From Chloroflexota bacterium (GTDB taxonomy: Bacteria; Chloroflexota; Limnocylindria; Limnocylindrales; CSP1-4), in assembly GCA_004298915.1 (NCBI GenBank), contig SCTE01000249.1, forward strand, positions 1 through 35,225: a stretch of DNA of 35,225 nucleotides. The letters are read 5' to 3'. Below, in pieces: positions 29,801-35,225 of the stretch (position 1 is its first letter; each line of letters starts with the position of its first letter). The position numbers were made by a program, and so were the translations under genes. Below the pieces are notes generated by a model, which saw only the letters and a list, made by a program, of their open reading frames with translations, did no database searches and was not told the origin of the DNA.

Positions 29801-31629
29801 AGCTGATCAAGCTCGACCTGCTCGGGCTCGGCATGCTCGCGGCCATCGACGAGACGCTCCAGCTCATCGAGAGCGACTGCGCGACCTGCATCGACCTCGA
29901 CGCCATTCCCGAGGAGATCCCCGAGGTCTTCGCGATGCTCCAGGCCGCCGACACCGTCGGCGTGTTCCAGGTGGAAAGCCGGGCCCAGATGCAGACCCTG
30001 CCGAAATCGAGGCCCGCCAGCCTGGACGATCTCGTCGTGGAGGTCGCGATCATCCGCCCAGGCCCGATCCAGGGCAACGCCGTCCACCCGTACCTGCGAC
30101 GCAAGCAGGGGCTCGAACCCGTGACCTATCTCCATCCGAGCCTCGAGCCGATCCTCGCCGAGACCCTTGGCGTGATCCTGTACCAGGAGCAGGTCATGAA
30201 GGTCGCGATCGAGGTCGCCGGGTTCACGCCGGCCGATTCGGACGGGTTCCGGCGGGCGATGGGCACGTGGCGATCGACCGGCGAGATGGAGAAGCTCCAT
30301 CGCCAGTTCGTGGACGGCTGCCTGCGCCAGCCCGGCATGACCGCGGAGGTCGCCGAGGAGCTGTTCGGCAAGGTGGCGGCGTTCGCGAGCTTCGGGTTCG
30401 CCAAGAGCCACGCGGCGGCGTTCGCGCGGACGGCCTATGAATCGAGCTTCCTCAAGCTGTTCTATCCCGCCCAGTTCCTGGTCGGGCTCATCAACGCCCA
30501 GCCGATGGGCTTCTACCCGGTCGAGGTCCTGATCAACGACGCCAAGCGCCACGGGGTGGCGATCCTGCCGGTCGACATCAACGCCTCGCGCTACAAGACG
30601 ACGACCGAGTGGGCGGGCCGGCCCGGCTGGGCCATCGCGGGCACGGCCGGAGACCCGCCGGCACCCGGGGCCGAGGGGCCACACGACGGCGATGAGGGCG
30701 AGCCGATCCCCGAGGGCGCCGGGATCACGAGCCGACCGGTCCCGGTCCGGTCCTCGGCGTGCTTCAACCCGATGAGCGCGGCACGCGATCGATGGGCGGC
30801 CGGGGATGCCGTGGGCTGGGGCGTGCGCCTCGGGCTGCATCTGGTCAAGGGGATCGGAGAGCAGCACGAGACGCTGCTCGACCGGGAGCTTGCGCGGGGC
30901 CCGTACGCCTCGCTGGCCGATGTCGTCGAACGGACCGGGCTGCCCGAGGAGGTCATCGAGCGGCTGATCCGGACCGGGGCGCTCGATTCGCTGGGGCGGC
31001 CCCGGCGCGAACTGCTGTGGCAACTGCGCGAGGTGGCGGGGGCGTCGCGGGGCCGGGTCGATGGCCAGGCACTCAGGGTCGCGAAGCAGGCCCGCGGCAG
31101 GAAGTCCGCGTCGGCGGGCCGCCCGATGGACCTGCGATTGCCCGCGACGGAGGCACCGGACCTGCCGCCCATCACGGAATCGGAGCGGGTCGGCGATGCC
31201 TACGCGGTGGTGGGGCTCGACGCGAGGCGACAGGTCGTGTCCCTGTTCCGGCCGGCGCTGGACCGGTTGGGCGCCGTCACGAACGGCTCACTTGCCGATC
31301 GGAAGCAGGGGCCGGTGCGGATCGGCGGGCTGGTCGTGACCCGCCAGCACCCGATGACCGCGAAGGGCACGGTCTTCCTCGCGGTCGAGGACGAGACGGG
31401 CATGGTCAACGTCACGCTATGGCCGGATACGTGGGCGCGGCTGCGAGGTGTCGTCCGGCGTCACGCGCTGCTCCTGATCGACGGCGACCTCCAGCGAGAG
31501 TCGTCGGTCGTGAACGTCGTGGCGCGCGATGTCAGGCCGTTGCCGGAGCTTGCCGTCGAGACGGCCGGACCGGGCGGCCCGGAGGGCGTCCGCCAGCTCG
31601 GCCATGCCGGCATGCGCCGGCTGGGCTGA
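26875..31629 (+). CDS. dnaE2: error-prone DNA polymerase DnaE2 with a large internal insertion
   Basis: DnaE2 is the C-family polymerase that does damage-induced translesion synthesis with ImuA and ImuB. The PHP domain starts at once (FPYAELHCHSNFSFLDG). The palm has GRGSAADSIIAYALGI and the metal-binding PDVDIDFSSERREEV, with a third Asp in LIKLDLLGLG. The fingers include AIIRPGPIQG and FASFGFAKSHAAAFA. An OB domain ends the protein (VRIGGLVVTRQHP). It is about 1,584 aa where 1,050-1,150 is normal. Residues about 575-913 are Gly/Pro/Ala-rich, between the palm segment ending GGFADFF and WLEFCARIDGFPRHLSIHSGG. That stretch includes four tandem 12-residue repeats. GTG 26875 is the only start close to the domain. 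Its stop abuts the next gene. Confidence 0.93.
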   Translation: MAQFPYAELHCHSNFSFLDGASPVEDLVARAVELGLTGLGITDHLGLYGVVRFAAAAEAAGLHPVIGVEVELLDAVVADPSGVVVPGRRAARRGRPPATTSMAPFDVIGAAGAVEGLPARRRPERARPPGHRAIVKEDLRGIGERQRGPHLVLLARDATGYRSLCRLVSHANLAGTKRVPRFSQALLAEHAEGLVALSGCRDGEIARRLLVGDRAGARAAAERYARIFGGSGGSRVRAGTSGDGPATSGFFLELSHHLLPDDDWLVAETASLAADIGLPVVTTNDVHHARAEDRELGDVLTAIAHGRTLDTLADLRRPNGESHLKSGADLMAMPPGDAAFARADPATARAWVEGMGNAVEVAASCTVDLGFERYRFPGFPVPAGETAFSYLVELCQAGVRRRYHPVSPPVVRQLAHELDVVEKTGLAEFFLICWDLMRFAKERGIPAQGRGSAADSIIAYALGITRVDPIRHNLLFERFINEGRTTYPDVDIDFSSERREEVIQYVYQRYGPEHTGMVCNLVTYRARSAVREVGYALGFPRPLVDRVAKALETYDSVMVRRDLEADGGFADFFRRPGDEGSGGAAGEAVAAAAARTGERGLTDRMGQLNVRRGGVPRPAGAGSGGRAVPGAVPRGRPEVVPGAVPVGRPEVVPGAVPGRRPEGVPGAVPGRRPGLGQTNIPGLLGSEQAATRPGSSPGLAEIIPAGAWLGTNPAGQDGESGHGGGSVLPSDPPVVVRQEVAAQIAPTTAAAPASPSRAGPGPPVAAGSGHRGGTWAMAAGSKPSIRAGGVSDDKGGPGDSPASVAWLESGRGTGYGSGSGDGRGAGPASVAPGTVDGRAIDPESGAVAPPTRRTDRLGRPHRWDPPAPPTHGMGRGGAGPGAAASAAAGAPQSSVARVEPEVPAHPRGGSTIGMSDWERWLEFCARIDGFPRHLSIHSGGMLVTAAPLIDIAPLERATMKDRVVVQFDKRDVETLKLIKLDLLGLGMLAAIDETLQLIESDCATCIDLDAIPEEIPEVFAMLQAADTVGVFQVESRAQMQTLPKSRPASLDDLVVEVAIIRPGPIQGNAVHPYLRRKQGLEPVTYLHPSLEPILAETLGVILYQEQVMKVAIEVAGFTPADSDGFRRAMGTWRSTGEMEKLHRQFVDGCLRQPGMTAEVAEELFGKVAAFASFGFAKSHAAAFARTAYESSFLKLFYPAQFLVGLINAQPMGFYPVEVLINDAKRHGVAILPVDINASRYKTTTEWAGRPGWAIAGTAGDPPAPGAEGPHDGDEGEPIPEGAGITSRPVPVRSSACFNPMSAARDRWAAGDAVGWGVRLGLHLVKGIGEQHETLLDRELARGPYASLADVVERTGLPEEVIERLIRTGALDSLGRPRRELLWQLREVAGASRGRVDGQALRVAKQARGRKSASAGRPMDLRLPATEAPDLPPITESERVGDAYAVVGLDARRQVVSLFRPALDRLGAVTNGSLADRKQGPVRIGGLVVTRQHPMTAKGTVFLAVEDETGMVNVTLWPDTWARLRGVVRRHALLLIDGDLQRESSVVNVVARDVRPLPELAVETAGPGGPEGVRQLGHAGMRRLG
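28756..28899 (+). repeat. four tandem 36-bp units inside dnaE2
   Basis: Units at 28756-28791, 28792-28827, 28828-28863 and 28864-28899 each begin GTGCCCGGGGCCGTGCCG and encode 12 residues of the form VPGAVPxGRPEV. Differences are confined to the second half of each unit. The length is a multiple of three, so copy number can change without breaking the frame. They sit in the low-complexity insertion of DnaE2. Confidence 0.95.
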
Positions 31630-32337
31630 TCAGCGGCCGGTGGCGCGCTTTCCCTTCGGGCGTGCACCGGCTCGCTGCCGCGCCCGCTGCGCGCTCGAGA
31701 ACGCGAGGAACCGGCGATACCACGCGGCCCCGGCCGCGAAGAAGATGCCCGACAACGGCCCGACGACGATCGCCGAGTAGATCAGCTCCTGCTGCCTCGC
31801 TGCGCTCAACACGCCCCCGGTCAGCTCTGGAACGGCACTCGTGATGAAGATCGCGTAACCGATGACATCGATGACCGCCACGATGAACCCGAGCAGGTAG
31901 CTCGCGCGCTTGGCGAAGAACCCGGCGATGAAGATCGGGGCCATCGCCGGCGGCAGGACCATGAGCTGGAAGAACAGCGCCGCGGCCGGATTGGTCGGGG
32001 CGACGATCAGCGACGCGACCCCGGCGATGACCAGCGCCGCCGGCACGAGGAACGCCCGCGTCCGAAGCAGCCAGGGGAGTGCCGCAAGGTCGGCACGGAT
32101 ATCCGGCCGATGAAACGACGTTCGGATCGAATCGGCAAAGCCGAGGGGACGGGCGGCCGTCGCGGGCCGGGTCGCGCCCCGGGGAGTTGCCGTGGCACGC
32201 GGCGATGAGCTCGTGCCGGACAGCGTGTTCGGGACGGCCATGCCTTCCTCGAGCTCGTTGGCATCGAACTCGGTGTCGTGGGTCATGCGATACCGGCGAC
32301 GGGCGTCGGCGCGGTCGGTGCGCTTGGCACGGGCCAC
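31630..32337 (-). CDS. four-helix membrane protein, function unknown
   Basis: A 235-aa protein with a polar N-terminal third (about 1-80, Arg/Thr/Glu-rich) and four hydrophobic helices. They start near AFLVPAALVIAGVASLIV, ALFFQLMVLPPAMAPIFIAG, YLLGFIVAVIDVIGYAIFIT and ELIYSAIVVGPLSGIFFAAG. A very basic C-terminal tail (RARQRAGARPKGKRATGR) follows. I do not recognise a family. The GTG at 32337 is supported by GAGGAG five or six bases upstream. Its stop at 31630 is immediately next to the dnaE2 stop at 31629, so the two genes meet tail to tail with no space for a conventional terminator. Confidence 0.75.
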   Translation of the reverse strand: MARAKRTDRADARRRYRMTHDTEFDANELEEGMAVPNTLSGTSSSPRATATPRGATRPATAARPLGFADSIRTSFHRPDIRADLAALPWLLRTRAFLVPAALVIAGVASLIVAPTNPAAALFFQLMVLPPAMAPIFIAGFFAKRASYLLGFIVAVIDVIGYAIFITSAVPELTGGVLSAARQQELIYSAIVVGPLSGIFFAAGAAWYRRFLAFSSAQRARQRAGARPKGKRATGR

Positions 32338-32677
32338 GGGCTCTCCTCGATGTGGTGCTCGAACCGGCGGCGGGCCGCGGTCGGTTGCTGGCGGTGGGTT
32401 GCTGGGCATCGTACGCGGATCGTCTCGTGCCTGCCGAACACGATGATCGGCCGATCCTCGGGCGGCAACTGCCCGGCAGGTAGCGGCACCATCGCTGGTG
32501 ATCCCCAGGTGATCGGCAAGCCACCGACTGTTGAGCGAGGTCCGGTACAACGTTGCGACCGCGTCCGCCCCCCGCGCCGCGGGACCGCGGAGAGCGGCCG
32601 CCCGCCAAGCCGCCCGCCCGCGAAGCCGCCCAGCCCGCCCACATCGCCCGCCATGCCGCCCGCCCGGAGGTCGATCG
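32338..32677. other. 340-bp divergent intergenic region
   Basis: This lies between the outward-facing starts of the four-helix membrane protein and the lamin-tail protein. I see a ribosome binding site at each end and a GC-rich stretch of repeated GCCCGCC-like words near 32585-32670. No convincing -10/-35 pair and no ORF with a domain are visible. Confidence 0.5.
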
Positions 32678-35225
32678 GTGGAACGAGTTCGTGGTGTGCT
32701 GGCCGCTGCCGTCGGCGTGGCCCTGCTGGCAACAACGGTGACCCTGGGCCTGGCGACCCCGATGTTCCAGGCCGCCGGGACGGCCGCCGTCGTCGCGTGG
32801 CCGCCGTCGACCCTGGTCATGTCCGAAGTCCAGACCGGTGGTGCATCGGCGTCGGATGAGTTCGCCGAGATCGCCAACGTCGGGCCGATCGGCGTCGACC
32901 TCAACGGGCTCGAACTCGTCTATGTGACCTCGACGGGTGGCACGGTCACGCGGAAGGCAAGCTGGTCGGCGCCGCTGATCCTCGGGCCGGGACGGCACCT
33001 GCTCATCGCGAATTCGTCGGGCGTCTTCGGATCGGTCGCGGATTCGGTCTACTCGGGCGGATTCGCCGCCACTGGCGGCGCCGTCGTGCTGCGGGCCATC
33101 GGCGGCGCGCCGATCGACGCCGTCGGATGGGGCGATGCCTCGAACAGCTTCGTGGAGGGTTTCCCGGTTCCTGCGCCTGCCGCAGGTCAGTCCGTGGAGC
33201 GCCGTCCCGGTGGCATCGGCGGGAACGGGATCGACACCAACGACAACGCCGCGGACTGGATGGTCCAGTCCGTGCCGAACCCGCAGAACCTCGCGGCTCC
33301 CCCAGTGCCCGTTCCGGCCTCATCGCCAACGCCGGGAGCGTCGCCGGGGCCCACGGCTAGCACGACGCCGTCGGCGACTCCAGGCCAGAGCCCGGTCCCA
33401 ACTCCGGACGTGACGCCCGAGCCGACACCGACGGGCACACCGGACCCGACGGCCGACCCGGGACCGTCCGCCTCGCCATCCGCATCGGCTGACGTGACGC
33501 CGGGCCCATCGTCGCCGCCGACGCCAACACCCGGTGCGACGGACAACCCGTCGCCAATCCCAACCTCCTCGCCAACGCCAACGCCAACGTCAGCGCCGAC
33601 ACCGACAGCGACGGCGACACCCGGACCGACATCCGCACCCACACCCGCACCGACGGCGGAGCCAACGGCCACCCCGTCGCCGACCCCGACCCCGAGCGCC
33701 TCCCCGTCCGCGACCCCGACGTCGACGGCGGCGCCCATCGCCATCAGCGCAGCACGGCAGCTCCCGATCGGGAGCAGCGCGATCATCGAAGGGACGCTGA
33801 CGACCGACCTCGGCGCGCTCGAGTCGGGGCGAGCCGGGTTCGTCCAGGACGCGACCGGAGGCATCGCGATCTATCTCGACGCGGCACCTGCCGCCCCAAT
33901 CCCCGCCGCGACCGTCGTCAGGCTCGTGGGGACCATCGATGAGCGCTATGCCGCTCGAACCCTTCGCGTCACGGTGGCGACCGTCGAGGTGATCGGCGCA
34001 GCGGCGCTGCCCGATGCGGCGGCGGGATCGACGGGCGCGATCGGGGAGGCGGTGGAGGGACTCCGGGTCTCGATCACCGGCACGACCGTCGGTTCGGCAA
34101 CGACCTACGCCGACGGCCTCGGCTACCTCGTCGATGACGGCTCGGGCCAGGTCCGGGTGATCGCCAGCTCGATCGCGCTCGGCACCGCGACGGTGGCGTC
34201 CGGGACCACGGTGAACGTGATCGGGCCCGTCGGCCAGCGCGACAGCACCGGAACAGGGACCGGCGGCTATCGGATCCATGCAACGCTGGAAGGTGAGTTC
34301 GTTGTCGTGCCGCCGCCGGCGCCGACTCCCGGCCCGACCTCGCCACCGAGCCCCTCACCGTCCTCGACGCCGACGCCGACGCCCTTGCCGACCCCGGCAG
34401 GGACTCCCGTTCCGAGCAGCAGTGCACCCACGACCACGCCCGACCCAACGCCTGCCCCGACCCCGGTCTCGACGCCCGGCGCGAGCCCGTCGGCGTCGCC
34501 GACACCAGGGGCGACACCGGACGTCCTGTCCATTGCCGAAGCGCGCCGTCGGCCGATCGGGTCGGTCGTGACGGTCAGTGGCGTCGTGACGGCCGAAGCG
34601 GGTCGCATCGGCATTCCATCGGTCATCGTCGTTGCGGATGGATCTGGTGGCGTCGCGGTCCGGCTGCCGGCCGGGACAGGTTCGCCATCGCGAGGCCGGC
34701 AGGTCCTCGTGACCGGCGTCACGGCCGCGCCCTACGGGCAACTCGAGATCCGCCCGTCGAGCGGCCACGTCGCCGACCTTGGGAGCGGAACGCTTCCGAG
34801 CCCCATCGTAACGTCGGGTGCCGGCCTCGGCGAGGCGACGGAAGCGCGACTGGTCGTCCTCGTCGGGACGCAGAAGGGCGTGGCCCGCAAGAGCGTGACC
34901 GGCGACCTCACGGTCGACGTCGTCGACGGCAGCGGTGCCAAGGTCCGGATCATGGTCGATGCCTCGAGCGGGATCACGACCGCCGATCTGCGAGCGACCA
35001 TCCGGTACCGACTGACCGGGATCGTGGGCCAGCGCGCAACGCGGACCGGCGCGCTCGATGGCTATCGCATCTGGCTCCGCGATCGTGCCGATATCGCCCT
35101 CGAGCCTATGACCGGAGGCCAGTCACCGGGCCCCGACCCGTCGGACGGACCCGCGGCGACCCAGGAAGCCGGCCCGATCCTGACCATCGCAGTGGCTCGA
35201 GGGCTCGTCGATGCCCCGGCGAGCG
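32678..35225 (+). CDS. secreted lamin-tail and OB-like-domain protein, truncated by the window end
   Basis: An open frame of 849 codons from GTG 32678 (CGGAGG seven bases upstream) to the last base. A signal peptide (VLAAAVGVALLATTVTLGLA) is followed by a lamin-tail domain (about 45-205; LVMSEVQTGGASASDEFAEI, ADSVYSGGF, VDAVGWGDASNSFVEG). A Pro/Thr/Ser linker (about 225-350) leads to an OB-like module (about 352-545; AIIEGTLTTDLGALESGRAGF). A second Pro linker (about 546-612) and another OB-like module (about 615-830) follow, then the start of a further region (PILTIAVARGLV). This order resembles secreted nucleases of the ExeM/NucH type, whose catalytic domain would lie beyond the window. That identity is inference. 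Confidence 0.8.
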   Translation, partial: MERVRGVLAAAVGVALLATTVTLGLATPMFQAAGTAAVVAWPPSTLVMSEVQTGGASASDEFAEIANVGPIGVDLNGLELVYVTSTGGTVTRKASWSAPLILGPGRHLLIANSSGVFGSVADSVYSGGFAATGGAVVLRAIGGAPIDAVGWGDASNSFVEGFPVPAPAAGQSVERRPGGIGGNGIDTNDNAADWMVQSVPNPQNLAAPPVPVPASSPTPGASPGPTASTTPSATPGQSPVPTPDVTPEPTPTGTPDPTADPGPSASPSASADVTPGPSSPPTPTPGATDNPSPIPTSSPTPTPTSAPTPTATATPGPTSAPTPAPTAEPTATPSPTPTPSASPSATPTSTAAPIAISAARQLPIGSSAIIEGTLTTDLGALESGRAGFVQDATGGIAIYLDAAPAAPIPAATVVRLVGTIDERYAARTLRVTVATVEVIGAAALPDAAAGSTGAIGEAVEGLRVSITGTTVGSATTYADGLGYLVDDGSGQVRVIASSIALGTATVASGTTVNVIGPVGQRDSTGTGTGGYRIHATLEGEFVVVPPPAPTPGPTSPPSPSPSSTPTPTPLPTPAGTPVPSSSAPTTTPDPTPAPTPVSTPGASPSASPTPGATPDVLSIAEARRRPIGSVVTVSGVVTAEAGRIGIPSVIVVADGSGGVAVRLPAGTGSPSRGRQVLVTGVTAAPYGQLEIRPSSGHVADLGSGTLPSPIVTSGAGLGEATEARLVVLVGTQKGVARKSVTGDLTVDVVDGSGAKVRIMVDASSGITTADLRATIRYRLTGIVGQRATRTGALDGYRIWLRDRADIALEPMTGGQSPGPDPSDGPAATQEAGPILTIAVARGLVDAPAS

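Noticed and set aside
31630..32904. A 424-aa version of the four-helix membrane protein with a longer N-terminus
   Set aside because: The extra part would overlap the divergent lamin-tail gene, and a strong ribosome binding site marks GTG 32337 as the start.

Overview
The window is high-GC, densely coded bacterial chromosome. It uses many GTG and TTG starts and many ATGA or TTGA stop/start overlaps, and its tRNA genes encode the CCA end. Gene content (an LLM-type F420-dependent oxidoreductase, CGNR and PadR regulators, lamin-tail exoproteins, Ser/Thr/Pro-rich anchored proteins, an ImuA/ImuB/DnaE2 mutasome) fits a Chloroflexota lineage, for example a Limnocylindria-like soil or freshwater clade. 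A deep Actinobacteria-like lineage is not excluded. The taxonomy is inference from gene content only.

Layout. 1-3.4 kb (+): end of an M23 peptidase, then the obgE-nadD-rsfS ribosome/NAD operon and a small YgiT-like zinc-ribbon protein. 3.35-7.95 kb (-): comEA-comEC-holA, the DNA-uptake channel genes followed by the clamp-loader delta subunit. 8.1-9.0 kb (-): three small genes (a three-repeat lectin-like protein, a 72-aa protein and a 42-aa membrane peptide), divergent from a CGNR zinc-finger regulator across a compact region with overlapping promoters and two matched 30-bp inverted repeats. 9.75-11.4 kb (-): a PadR regulator and its HAAS-type membrane partner with a clear palindromic operator. 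11.5-13.4 kb (-): an LLM oxidoreductase, a small unknown protein, a truncated second copy of the LLM gene and a VOC protein. 13.9-17.2 kb (-): polyamine-acetyltransferase-like GNAT, leuS and tRNA-Ala(GGC). 17.3-20.4 kb (-): a tandem pair of paralogous membrane-anchored exoproteins of no family I recognise. 20.5-22.9 kb: a YgjP-like metallopeptidase, tRNA-Tyr(GTA), an anchored phosphoesterase and tRNA-Ala(CGC).

23.0-31.6 kb is the most interesting part, a damage-inducible translesion (mutasome) island. One SOS-box promoter drives imuA-imuB-DUF6504. A second promoter with the same architecture drives dnaE2. Between them sit a lipoprotein gene and two or three very small membrane-peptide genes on the opposite strand. 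DnaE2 is about 1,584 aa because roughly 340 aa of Gly/Pro/Ala-rich sequence, including four tandem 36-bp units, interrupts the polymerase region. ImuB lacks recognisable catalytic acidic residues but has a beta-clamp-binding motif, as expected for a scaffold protein.

31.6-35.2 kb: a four-helix membrane protein convergent with dnaE2, then the start of a large secreted lamin-tail plus OB-like-domain protein that runs off the window and may be the front half of an extracellular nuclease.
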